64,000 nucleotides of DNA from Streptomyces sp. NBC_00775 (GTDB lineage Bacteria > Actinomycetota > Actinomycetes > Streptomycetales > Streptomycetaceae). Shown here in pieces: positions 1 through 8,631 of this stretch (position 1 is the first letter of the stretch; each line of letters opens with the position of its first letter). The stretch spans positions 9,300,001-9,364,000 of the forward strand of contig NZ_CP108938.1 of assembly GCF_036347135.1 (NCBI RefSeq), read 5' to 3'. A program made the translations under genes and the position numbers. Under the pieces are notes generated by a model, which saw nothing but the letters and a program-made list of their open reading frames with translations, was not told the origin of the DNA and did not search any database.

Positions 1-320
1 GCCCGCTCGTCGAGCTGGCGGAGAGGCTCTTCGGCAAGGGCTACGACCTGCGGATCTACGACGCCAACGTGAGCCTCTCCCGGCTGATCGGCGCGAACCG
101 CGAGTACATCGAGACCCGGCTGCCGCACCTCGGGCAGCTGCTCGCGGACTCCGTCGGCGAGGTGCTGGAACACGCCGAGGTCTGCCTGGTCGGGACCAGG
201 GATCCGGCCGTGCTGTCGGCGCTGCCCCATGGCGAAGGACCGATGCTGATCGACCTCATCCGCCTTCCCGACGCCGAGGCGCGCCGGGCCGAACCGGGGT
301 ACATGGGCCTTGCTTGGTAA
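1..320 (+). CDS. GDP-mannose 6-dehydrogenase-like nucleotide-sugar dehydrogenase, C-terminal part
   Basis: Only the last ~105 codons are in the window; the gene starts before base 1 and its reading frame begins at base 3. The visible part is the C-terminal UDP-binding-type domain of nucleotide-sugar 6-dehydrogenases, which oxidise an NDP-hexose to an NDP-uronate using two NAD+. The segments PLVELAERLFGKGYDL, IYDANV and GANREYIETRLPHL, and the aromatic ending GLAW, resemble AlgD-type GDP-mannose dehydrogenases (recalled ending: GICW) more than UDP-glucose dehydrogenases. The expected product would be GDP-mannuronate for the polysaccharide made by the following genes. Substrate is inferred: the N-terminal NAD domain and catalytic Cys are not in view. 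The stop overlaps the next gene by 11 bases. Confidence 0.75.
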   Translation, partial: PLVELAERLFGKGYDLRIYDANVSLSRLIGANREYIETRLPHLGQLLADSVGEVLEHAEVCLVGTRDPAVLSALPHGEGPMLIDLIRLPDAEARRAEPGYMGLAW

Positions 321-1590
321 CAGATCGTTCGATGACACAGCCAGCGGCGACGGGTCGGACCGGCGCGCGCTGATCCTGGTGGAGAACCTGTCGGTGCCGT
401 TCGACCGGCGGGTGTGGCAGGAGTGCACGACGCTGCGCGACGCGGGCTGGACGGTGCACGTCATCTGTCCCCAGGGGGAAAAGCGGGACACGGAGCCGGA
501 GGCGGAGATCGACGGGGTGCGGATCCACCGCTACCCGCTGCGCGCGGCCACCGGAGGGCCGGCCGGCTACCTGCGGGAGTACGGATCGGCGTTGTGGCAT
601 ACGGTCCGGCTGGCCCGCAAGGTCGGCCCGGTCGACGTGGTGCACGCCTGCAATCCGCCGGACCTGCTGTTCCTGCCGGCGCTGTGGCTGAAGCGGCGCG
701 GGGCACGGTTCGTCTTCGACCAGCACGACCTGGTACCCGAGCTGTACCTCTCCCGGTTCGACCGCGGCGAGGATCTGCTCTACCGCGCCGTGTGCGCGCT
801 GGAACGGCGGACCTACCGGGCCGCGGACGTCGTGCTCGCCACGAACGAGAGCTACCGGGACGTCGCGGTGCGCCGTGGCGGCCGGCGGCCGGAGGACGTC
901 TTCGTGGTGCGCAGCGCGCCCCAGACCGACCGGTTCCAACCGGTGCCACCCGAGCCGGAGTTGAAGCGCGGCAAGCCTCATCTGCTGTGCTACCTCGGCG
1001 TCATGGGCCCCCAGGACGGCGTCGACTACGCCTTGCGCGCCCTCGCGAAGCTGCGCGACGAGTTCGGGCGGACCGACTGGCATGCGGTGTTCGTCGGTTC
1101 CGGCGACGCCTTCGACGCGATGGGGGAGCTGTCCCGGCGGCTCGGGCTCTCCGAGCAGGTGCAGTTCACCGGGCGCATTCCGGACGCCGACCTGGTGCGC
1201 TACCTGTCCACCGCGGACGTGTGCCTTTCCCCCGACCCACGCAATCCGCTCAACGACGTGTCGACCATGAACAAGGTCCTGGAGTACATGGCGATGGGCC
1301 GGCCCATCGTCTCGTTCGACCTCCGGGAGGCACGCGTCTCCGCCGGTGACGCCGCCCTCTACGCGCCCGCCAACGACGAGGCCGAATTCGCCAAGCTCAT
1401 CGCGCTGCTCCTTGACGATCCGGAGAAGCGGGCCCAGATGGGCAAGATCGGCCAGGAGCGGATCAGCGGACAGCTTTCCTGGCGGAACTCACAAGCGTCG
1501 CTGCTCGCCGCCTACGCCGCTGCGTGCCGTGACCACACCCCGGTGTCGGCGGGCGACCCGGTCCGCACAGGGAAGAGGCAGCACCGTTGA
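310..1590 (+). CDS. GT4-family glycosyltransferase
   Basis: This is a 426-residue cytoplasmic GT-B glycosyltransferase that should add one sugar to the lipid-linked repeat unit. The N-terminal Rossmann half begins around residue 20 (ALILVENLSVPFDRRVWQE), a signature of GT4 enzymes in exopolysaccharide clusters. The C-terminal half carries a nucleotide-sugar site with NDVSTMNKVLEYMAMGRPIV near residues 315-335, including the conserved EYMAMG-type acidic motif. The TTG start at 310 lies inside the end of the preceding dehydrogenase gene, so the first ~17 residues are uncertain and a later start is possible. The stop overlaps the next gene by four bases. Sugar donor and acceptor cannot be told. 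Confidence 0.85.
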   Translation: MLGNRSFDDTASGDGSDRRALILVENLSVPFDRRVWQECTTLRDAGWTVHVICPQGEKRDTEPEAEIDGVRIHRYPLRAATGGPAGYLREYGSALWHTVRLARKVGPVDVVHACNPPDLLFLPALWLKRRGARFVFDQHDLVPELYLSRFDRGEDLLYRAVCALERRTYRAADVVLATNESYRDVAVRRGGRRPEDVFVVRSAPQTDRFQPVPPEPELKRGKPHLLCYLGVMGPQDGVDYALRALAKLRDEFGRTDWHAVFVGSGDAFDAMGELSRRLGLSEQVQFTGRIPDADLVRYLSTADVCLSPDPRNPLNDVSTMNKVLEYMAMGRPIVSFDLREARVSAGDAALYAPANDEAEFAKLIALLLDDPEKRAQMGKIGQERISGQLSWRNSQASLLAAYAAACRDHTPVSAGDPVRTGKRQHR

Positions 1591-2954
1591 GCGATGACAC
1601 GATCCGCCTGGTCACGATCGGGCGGATTCTCCGTCGACGGTGGCGGCTTCTCGCCGTCCTCGCCCTGGTGGGCGCGCTCGTCGGCTACGGCACCTCGGTG
1701 GTGTTCCCGGCGCGGTACACGACGTCGGCATCGGTACTGCTGCCGGGGCAGTGGGAAGAGCGCGAGCTGCTGACACAGGTGGATATCGCGACCAGTTCGA
1801 CGGTGGTCGACCGCGCGGCCGCCGCTCTCCACTGGAGCGGAGTCAGCGGCACCGAGCTGCGGGATCAAGTGAGCGCCAAGGCCGCCGACGGGAACATCAT
1901 CAAGATCTCGGGAACGGCCGACACCCCGGAGCGCGCGCAGCAGCTCTCCGACCGGATGGCCCAGCAGTTCGTCACATTCGCCGCGCGGATCGTCGGCGGC
2001 AGCGCCGACTCCGACGCGGCTACCGGGACCGAGGCGTTGCGGCAGAAGGTGGCGGAGACCAACCGCCGCATCACCGACCTGGCCAATGCGGCCGATCCGG
2101 GGCAGTCCGTGGAGAGCGTGCAGGCCCGCACCGACCTCGAGAAGCTGCGCACCTCGCTGGAGGAGGCCATGACGAAGCTGGACGAGGCCAACCCGGCGAC
2201 CAACAAGGCCGGCATGGTCGTCATGGGGTCGGCGGCCCGGCCGACCGGCGAGGCGCCGCCGACGAGGATGCAGCTCATCGTCGCCGGAGCGCTGCTGTTC
2301 TTCCTGCTCGCGGTCATCGGCCATCTCGTCGCCGCACGGGTGAATCGCCGACTGCGCACCGAACCGGAGATCGCCGCGGCGCTGGGCTCGTCGCTGCTTG
2401 GCACCGTCGACGTGTCTGGTGATCGGCGCGCGCACCGGCCAGGGGGCCGTGGCCCGCGAGCCCGGATCCGCCGACTCCTCGGCGTCGACACCCGGTGGGA
2501 CATACCGACCCCGCAGACATCCGGCGACGAGGCCGGCACGCGGATCCGCTACCGCCGGGTGTGCGCTCGCCTCCGGGACCAACTGCCGGCCCCCCGGCGG
2601 CTGCTGGTTGTCGTACCGGACGGCGACGAGATCGCCCTCCGGGCCGCCGGACAGCTCGTCGCCGAGGCCAAGAGTGATCCGCTGCTGCGGGTGGTGGAGG
2701 TCTCGGTGGACCGGCCGACAGTGCCGGACCGCGACACCGAGTCCGGTGCCGTGGTCGTCCTCAGCGCGGGCAACTGGACCGCGGAAGAGCTCGCCGGCAT
2801 CGCCGAGGCGTGTGCGGACGGCAGGCACGAGGTCGTCGGCATCGTCGTCGCCGGCACGGTCCTGGCCCGTGAGACGCGGTCCGCCGGCCATTCTCCGGAC
2901 AACGCCACTCCCGCGCTCGCGGTTCGCGGCCACGCGACGGGAGGTTCAGCGTGA
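1587..2954 (+). CDS. Wzz-like polysaccharide co-polymerase (first of two)
   Basis: This 455-residue inner-membrane protein has the layout of chain-length determinants: a short cytoplasmic N-terminus, TM1 near residues 20-37, an extracytoplasmic region with coiled-coil potential (about 38-225), and TM2 near 229-250. A cytoplasmic C-terminal domain follows. In related proteins that domain is a BY-kinase, but here the P-loop region (LVVVPDGDEIALRAAG, around residue 344) lacks the Gly-Lys-Ser/Thr core and there is no tyrosine-rich tail, so it is probably not a kinase. It should set chain length or link polymerase to export. The TTG start overlaps the upstream stop, which favours translational coupling. 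Confidence 0.75.
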   Translation: MSDDTIRLVTIGRILRRRWRLLAVLALVGALVGYGTSVVFPARYTTSASVLLPGQWEERELLTQVDIATSSTVVDRAAAALHWSGVSGTELRDQVSAKAADGNIIKISGTADTPERAQQLSDRMAQQFVTFAARIVGGSADSDAATGTEALRQKVAETNRRITDLANAADPGQSVESVQARTDLEKLRTSLEEAMTKLDEANPATNKAGMVVMGSAARPTGEAPPTRMQLIVAGALLFFLLAVIGHLVAARVNRRLRTEPEIAAALGSSLLGTVDVSGDRRAHRPGGRGPRARIRRLLGVDTRWDIPTPQTSGDEAGTRIRYRRVCARLRDQLPAPRRLLVVVPDGDEIALRAAGQLVAEAKSDPLLRVVEVSVDRPTVPDRDTESGAVVVLSAGNWTAEELAGIAEACADGRHEVVGIVVAGTVLARETRSAGHSPDNATPALAVRGHATGGSA

Positions 2955-4465
2955 CGACGAGCACGACTTCGGAGTCGTCGGCAGCCACTCCGCTCTTTGA
3001 CCTGCACGCACTGGTGGTGGCGGTGCGCAGGCGCCGCCGACTCTGGTGCTCCCTGGCGCTCGTGGGGCTGCTCGTCGGCGCGGCGCTGGCGGTCCTGCGG
3101 CCGCCGCCGCCGGCCGCGGTGACCAAGGTGCTGGTCGCGCATGAGGACGACCAGCCGAACGACACCGGAACGCTGATGCGCACCGACGTCGCGCTGCTGG
3201 GGACCACGCGGATCGCAGACAAGGCCCTGCAGTCCCTCAAGTCCTCTGAAAAACCAGAGGACTTCATGCAGGAGTACCGGGGGACCGGCTTGACCAACAA
3301 CCTGCTGCAGATCGATGTGACAGGTGACAGCGACGCGGATGCGGTGGCCCGGGCCAAGGCGCTGGCCGATGCCTTCGTGGCGGATCACGTGAAGCGGATG
3401 CAGGAAGCCGCGAAGGCCGAGTCCAAGGCCCTGGCCGACCAGCGTGACCGCATGCAGGTCGAACTCGCCCAGGTCAACAAGGAGATCGGGGACAGATCGC
3501 CGGAGAGCGACCCGAAGGCGTCGGCGAACATCGAGTCGCTCTTCGCCCGCCGGGCCGAGCTCGACTCGCGGATCGCCGATTTCGATCAGCGCTCCGAGGA
3601 GGCGCGCACCGGCACGCCCAAGGTCATCGCCGGCACGCAGATCGTGGACGCCCCGCGTGCGGTGCGGCACTCCCTGCCCAGGGCCGCTGCCACCAACGCC
3701 GCGATCGGGCTCGTCCTCGGGCTCTTCCTCGGGCTCGCGGTGGCCGCGGTCGGCACGGTGGTGGCGGACCGCCCCGTGCTGCGCCGGGACATCGCGGCGA
3801 ACCTGGGCGCCTCGGTCATCGCCGAGCTGCCCCGCAGGTCGGGCAGGCTGTGGCAGCGCCGACGGACCCGGGCGGCACGCGAACGGCTCACCGCGACCCT
3901 GGCCCGCACCGTGCGCGGCTCCGCGGAACCGGTGTCGCTGCTGGAACTGGGCTGTGCGCGCAGCACGAGCGTGATCGCCCTGGACCTCGCCAAGGCACTG
4001 TCGGCGGAGGGGCCGGTGGCCATCATCGATGGTCTGCCCGGCCCGCAGCTCGCGGGCCGCCGCCCGAAGCCAGGTGACCCGACCGTGGTCAGCGGCGAGC
4101 GTGCCGCGGCCGTGTCGGATCAGGAGCGCTGGTTCGGCGTCGGCTCGGTGGCGCCCGGCACGGCGTGGACCGACCTCCAGTACCTCGGCACCCAGACCGT
4201 GCTCGTCGTGCGTGCCGGGCACGGCAGCGCCGCATGGCTGCACACCGTGTCGCGGCAGCTCGCGGACCTGCTCATTCCGGTGATCGGTGTGGTGCTGATC
4301 GACCCCGATCCGCGGGACCGGACCGACGGCACCCTGTGGGACGGGCTGCACACCGCGCTGCGCAGCCACAACGAGCGGCTGGCCAGGGAGAACGTGACGG
4401 GCCGGCCGCGGACGGAGCGGCCGTCATGGGCACGAGTCCCGGACATCGACCAGGAGGCGCGGTAA
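2951..4465 (+). CDS. Wzz-like polysaccharide co-polymerase (second, pseudokinase-like)
   Basis: This 504-residue paralogue has the same layout as its upstream neighbour. TM1 lies near residues 32-53 (SLALVGLLVGAALAVL), a periplasmic-type helical region runs to about residue 245, and TM2 follows with several GL repeats. The C-terminal domain has a decayed nucleotide-binding start (LLELGCARSTSVIALDLAKA) followed by VAIIDGLPG. It looks like a BY-kinase whose Walker A Lys is gone. It probably partners the first Wzz-like protein in chain-length control or export. The GTG start overlaps the upstream stop by four bases. The pseudokinase reading is inference. Confidence 0.75.
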   Translation: MTTSTTSESSAATPLFDLHALVVAVRRRRRLWCSLALVGLLVGAALAVLRPPPPAAVTKVLVAHEDDQPNDTGTLMRTDVALLGTTRIADKALQSLKSSEKPEDFMQEYRGTGLTNNLLQIDVTGDSDADAVARAKALADAFVADHVKRMQEAAKAESKALADQRDRMQVELAQVNKEIGDRSPESDPKASANIESLFARRAELDSRIADFDQRSEEARTGTPKVIAGTQIVDAPRAVRHSLPRAAATNAAIGLVLGLFLGLAVAAVGTVVADRPVLRRDIAANLGASVIAELPRRSGRLWQRRRTRAARERLTATLARTVRGSAEPVSLLELGCARSTSVIALDLAKALSAEGPVAIIDGLPGPQLAGRRPKPGDPTVVSGERAAAVSDQERWFGVGSVAPGTAWTDLQYLGTQTVLVVRAGHGSAAWLHTVSRQLADLLIPVIGVVLIDPDPRDRTDGTLWDGLHTALRSHNERLARENVTGRPRTERPSWARVPDIDQEAR

Positions 4466-4468
4466 GAC

Positions 4469-6403
4469 ATGTGTGGCATCGCAGGTACGTACCGGTGGCC
4501 GGACGGGAAGATCGTGACCGACCGGCTCACCGATACCATCGCCCACCGCGGTCCGGACGGGGCGGGCCGGTACAGCCACCTCGTCGGTGACGGCGAAGTG
4601 CACCTCGGGCACCGCCGGCTGGCCATCATCGACCTGTCCGAGACCGGCGCTCAGCCGATGGTCTCGGACGGCCTCGCCCTTACGTACAACGGCGAGCTGT
4701 ACAACGCGCCCGAGCTTCGTGCCGAGTTGGCAGCCGCCGGGGTGCGCTTCCGCGGTACCTCCGACACCGAGGTGCTGCTTGAGGCCTGGCGGCGCTGGGG
4801 TACGGACTGCCTGCCCCGGCTGCGCGGCATGTTCGCGTTCGGGATCTTCGACGAGCGAACCGGTGAACTGGTGCTCGCCCGCGACCAGCTCGGCATCAAG
4901 CCGCTGTTCCTGCTCCGGCGCGGCGAGGGCCTGGTGTTCGCCTCCGAGCTCAAGGCGCTCGCCGCCGCGACCGGCGGGTCGCTGGAGGTGGACCATGCGG
5001 CGCTGGTGGCCTCACTGCTGTACTACTGGGTGCCGGACTCACGGTGCGCGTTCCGCGAAGCGGAGAAGCTGCCGCCGGGGAGCTGGCTCCGGTGCCGGCC
5101 CGACGGCCGGGTGGAGCGTGGCCAGTACTGGAACCTGAGGGACGTCGCCGCCGAGGGCCGGGAGCGGGCCCGGAGCGGCGAACAGCCGGACCTGGCCGCC
5201 ATCGTCGAGGAGTCGACCCGGCGGCACCTGCTCTCCGACGTACCCGTGGCGACCTTCCTCTCCGGCGGTCTCGACTCCAGCTATCTGACCGCGCTGGCGG
5301 CCCGCGAGCGACCCGGGATCTCCGCCTACACGATCGGGTTCCGCGCCGAGGACGCCAAGTTCGAGGCCATGCCGGACGACCTTCGCTATGCCCGTCAGGT
5401 GGCCGAGCAGTTCGGCGTCGACCTGCACGAGATCGAGATCGCTCCGAATGTGCTCGACCTGCTGCCGCAGATGACGTACCACCTGGACGAGCCGATCGGC
5501 GACCCCGCCGCGATCAACACGTACCTGATCTGCTCGGCCGCCCGGGAGGCCGGGGTCAAGGTGATGCTCTCGGGGATGGGTGCCGACGAGCTGTTCGCCG
5601 GTTACCGCAAGCACCTGGCCAACCTGATCGCGTTGCGCTACCAGCGCGTCCCGCGGCCCCTGCGGCGCGGTCTGTCCAGGGCCGTGGACCGGCTGCCGGT
5701 CGCCACGGCCCGCCGGGGGTACCGGTCGGTGCGCTTCGCGAAGCGGTTCCTCTCCTTCGCCGACCTGCCGGAGGAGACCGCGTTCCGGCGCAGCTACACC
5801 ATGTACGACCAGGACGAGCTGCTCGCCCTGGTCAATCCGGACCTGGCCGGGACGGTGGAGGACGTGCTGACCGAGCATGCGGACATCTACGAGGACAACG
5901 ACCTCGACGACTTCGTCAACCGCATGTGCCTGGGCGACGCCCGGATGTTCCTGCCCGGCCTGAACCTCGCCTACACGGACCGGTCGAGCATGGCCGCCTC
6001 GACCGAGGTGCGGGTGCCGTACGTGGACGTCGAGGTGGTCAAGGCGGCGTTCGCCGTGCCCGGCGATCGCAAGATCGTCGGACGACAGGGCAAGGCCGTC
6101 CTCAAGGAGGCGGCCACCTCGATCCTGCCCCGGGAGATCGTGTACCGGCCCAAGGGCCTGTTCAGCGCGCCGCTGCGCGCCTGGATGAGCCGGGATCTGG
6201 CACCGCTGGTGCGCGAGGTGGTCAACGACGGCGTGCTCGTCAACTCCGGGATCCTGCGCCGCGACGCGCTGGCGCGCATGGTCGCCGAGGACGCCGCCGG
6301 GCAGCGGGACTTCTCCAAGCATCTGTGGCATGTGCTGACCCTCGAGTACTGGTACCGCGACGCGACCTCCGGGTCCGGACAGAGCACTCGCTCGGCGGCG
6401 TAG
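4469..6403 (+). CDS. asnB: Glutamine-dependent asparagine synthase-type amidotransferase
   Basis: This 644-residue class II glutamine amidotransferase has both domains intact. The N-terminal Ntn domain begins MCGIAG, so Cys2 is the glutaminase nucleophile once Met1 is removed, with conserved HRGPDG, YNGE and SDTEVLLEA. The C-terminal synthetase domain has the pyrophosphate loop SGGLDSS at residues 265-271 and SGMGADELFAGY further on. The family makes asparagine, but copies inside polysaccharide clusters often amidate sugar carboxylates such as uronic acids. With a GDP-mannose dehydrogenase-like gene upstream, sugar amidation is a reasonable but untested guess. The ATG is three bases after the previous stop. 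A 38-base gap follows, the largest in the operon. Confidence 0.88.
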   Translation: MCGIAGTYRWPDGKIVTDRLTDTIAHRGPDGAGRYSHLVGDGEVHLGHRRLAIIDLSETGAQPMVSDGLALTYNGELYNAPELRAELAAAGVRFRGTSDTEVLLEAWRRWGTDCLPRLRGMFAFGIFDERTGELVLARDQLGIKPLFLLRRGEGLVFASELKALAAATGGSLEVDHAALVASLLYYWVPDSRCAFREAEKLPPGSWLRCRPDGRVERGQYWNLRDVAAEGRERARSGEQPDLAAIVEESTRRHLLSDVPVATFLSGGLDSSYLTALAARERPGISAYTIGFRAEDAKFEAMPDDLRYARQVAEQFGVDLHEIEIAPNVLDLLPQMTYHLDEPIGDPAAINTYLICSAAREAGVKVMLSGMGADELFAGYRKHLANLIALRYQRVPRPLRRGLSRAVDRLPVATARRGYRSVRFAKRFLSFADLPEETAFRRSYTMYDQDELLALVNPDLAGTVEDVLTEHADIYEDNDLDDFVNRMCLGDARMFLPGLNLAYTDRSSMAASTEVRVPYVDVEVVKAAFAVPGDRKIVGRQGKAVLKEAATSILPREIVYRPKGLFSAPLRAWMSRDLAPLVREVVNDGVLVNSGILRRDALARMVAEDAAGQRDFSKHLWHVLTLEYWYRDATSGSGQSTRSAA

Positions 6404-6441
6404 AAGACGGCGAAGACGGCTGAGAAACAAGGGGACTTCGG

Positions 6442-8631
6442 GTGAAGCAGGTTGTACAGAACTACAAGAGCGGCGAGCTGGCGGTGCTCGACGTTCCGGT
6501 GCCGGGGTGCAAGCCGGGCGGTGTGCTGGTCCGCACCGCCTACTCGCTGATCTCCACCGGGACCGAGCTCATGAAGGTGTCCGAGGCCGGCATGTCGATG
6601 CTGGGCAAGGCCCGCTCACGTCCGGACCAGGTGGCCAAGGTCATGCAGAGCGTGGCCACCAACGGGGTGCCCGCCACCTACCGCAAGGTGATGGGCAAGC
6701 TGGACTCCTACACGCCGCTGGGCTACTCGCTGTGCGGGGTGGTCGAGCAGGTCGGCACCGGGATCGACGACGTGAAGGTCGGCGACCTCGTGGCGTGCGC
6801 CGGCAACGAGCACGCGCTGCACGCCGAGCTGAACTGGGTGCCGAAGAACCTCTACACCCCGGTGCCGGACGGCCTCGCGCCGCGGCACGCGGCCTTCGGC
6901 ACCGTCGGATCGATCGCGATGCAGGGCGTGCGCCAAGGCGAGCCGCAGCTCGGCGAGGTGGCGCTGGTCATCGGCCTCGGGCTGATCGGGCAGCTCGTGG
7001 TGCAGCTCCTTGCCGCCGCGGGGGTCCGCGTCGTCGGGGTCGACCCCGACCCGGTGCGCTGCGAGCTCGCCGAGCGCCTGGGCGCGGCGGCCTGCGGTGA
7101 TCCCGAGTCCGCGGCCGTGGAAGCCGCCGTCGCCGAACTCACCGGCGGTCACGGCGTGGACCAGGTGTACCTGGCCGCCGGCGGCGGCAGCAACCAGCCC
7201 GTCGAGCTGGCCGCCCGGCTCTGCCGGGACCGCGGCCGGGTCGTCGACATCGGCAAGTGCCGCCTGGACCTGCCGTGGAACGCGTACTACGAGAAAGAGC
7301 TCGACGTCCGGTTCTCGCGCTCCTACGGCCCCGGGCGCTACGACCCGGAGTACGAGCTCGACGGGCGGGACTACCCGATCGGCTATGTGCGCTGGACCGA
7401 GCGCCGCAACCTGGCGTGCTTCCTCGATCTCCTGGCCCGCGGCAGCGTCGACGTGGAGCCCCTGGTCTCCCAAGTCGCCGACTTCGATGACGCCGTCGAG
7501 ACGTACCAGCGCCTGAAGGACGGTGATCTGAAGGCCGTGACTGTGCTGTTCCGGTACCCCGAGCAGAAGGAGGAAGCGGGGGAGGCGCAGGCCCCGACGG
7601 TGGCCGTGCCCGCGGTGCGACGCAGCGGCGGGGCGTCCACCCCGGCCCGGGCCGCCAAGGCGCCGGTGCGACTGGCGTTCGTCGGCGCGGGAAACTACGC
7701 GACGTCGATGCTGCTGCCGCACCTGGCACAGCGCGACGGCGTCGAGCTGTCGACCGTCGTCACCACGACGGCGCTGTCCGCGGCCAACGCGCAGCGGAAG
7801 TTCGGCTTCGCCGAGGCGACCACCGATCTCGACGCCGTGCTCGGCGACAAGTCCATCGACGCGGTGTTCGTGGTCACCCGGCACAGCTCGCACGCCGAAC
7901 TGACCCGCAGAGCGCTCCTTGCCGGCAAGACGGTGTTCGTGGAGAAGCCGTTGGCGCTCACCGAGGACGAGCTGGCCGGCGTACTCGCGGCGGTGGAGGA
8001 GTCCGGCAACGACCGGCTGCAGGTGGGCTTCAACCGCCGGTTCGCGCCGCTGCTGACCGAGGCCAAGCAGCGGTTCGGCCCTCGGACCGGTCCGGCGAAC
8101 CTGCGCTACCTGGTCAACGCGGGTCGGCTGCAGCACGGCAGCTGGTACCTCCAACAGGGCACCGAGGGCTCGCGGTTCGAAGGCGAGGGCGGACACTTCA
8201 TCGACACGGCGAGCTGGCTGCTCGACGCCGACCCGGTATCGGTGTACGCCGTCGCCCCGTCCGGCAACGACGACCTGCAGGTGGTGCTGCGCTACCCGGA
8301 CGGGTCCACCGCCACCATCAGCTACGTCACCACCGGCGCGCCCGGCTTCCCCAAGGAGACGCTGGACCTGGTCGCGGACGGCAAGGTGCTCAAGCTCGAC
8401 GACTTCGTCCGTGCCTCGGTGTACGGCCGCAAGCGGTGGGTCAGTTCGCGGTTGCCCAAGGCCCGGGACAAGGGCCAGTCCGCCGAGCTGGCCGCGTTCA
8501 TCAAGGCCGTACGGACCGGAGGGCCGATGCCGGTGCCTCTGGAGTCGCTGGTCGCCACCACGGCGGCCACCCTCGCCGTGCAGGCCGGCCTGGCCGGCGG
8601 CGCGCCGGTGACGCTGGCGAACGCACGATGA
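6442..8631 (+). CDS. Two-domain oxidoreductase: MDR dehydrogenase fused to Gfo/Idh/MocA domain
   Basis: This 729-residue fusion starts at GTG after an AGGGGA ribosome site. Residues ~1-360 are a zinc-alcohol-dehydrogenase-like (MDR) domain with SLCGVVEQVG and a Rossmann loop GLGLIGQL. A linker rich in Ala and Pro (~375-400) leads to a Gfo/Idh/MocA domain (~405-729) with LAFVGAGNYATSMLLP, VEKPLALTEDEL and FNRRFAPL. This exact fusion is known next to asnB, heparinase-like and GT4 genes in many bacterial exopolysaccharide clusters, but its substrate is not established. It probably oxidises or epimerises a sugar nucleotide or lipid-linked sugar. Its stop overlaps the next start by four bases (ATGA). 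Confidence 0.85.
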   Translation: MKQVVQNYKSGELAVLDVPVPGCKPGGVLVRTAYSLISTGTELMKVSEAGMSMLGKARSRPDQVAKVMQSVATNGVPATYRKVMGKLDSYTPLGYSLCGVVEQVGTGIDDVKVGDLVACAGNEHALHAELNWVPKNLYTPVPDGLAPRHAAFGTVGSIAMQGVRQGEPQLGEVALVIGLGLIGQLVVQLLAAAGVRVVGVDPDPVRCELAERLGAAACGDPESAAVEAAVAELTGGHGVDQVYLAAGGGSNQPVELAARLCRDRGRVVDIGKCRLDLPWNAYYEKELDVRFSRSYGPGRYDPEYELDGRDYPIGYVRWTERRNLACFLDLLARGSVDVEPLVSQVADFDDAVETYQRLKDGDLKAVTVLFRYPEQKEEAGEAQAPTVAVPAVRRSGGASTPARAAKAPVRLAFVGAGNYATSMLLPHLAQRDGVELSTVVTTTALSAANAQRKFGFAEATTDLDAVLGDKSIDAVFVVTRHSSHAELTRRALLAGKTVFVEKPLALTEDELAGVLAAVEESGNDRLQVGFNRRFAPLLTEAKQRFGPRTGPANLRYLVNAGRLQHGSWYLQQGTEGSRFEGEGGHFIDTASWLLDADPVSVYAVAPSGNDDLQVVLRYPDGSTATISYVTTGAPGFPKETLDLVADGKVLKLDDFVRASVYGRKRWVSSRLPKARDKGQSAELAAFIKAVRTGGPMPVPLESLVATTAATLAVQAGLAGGAPVTLANAR

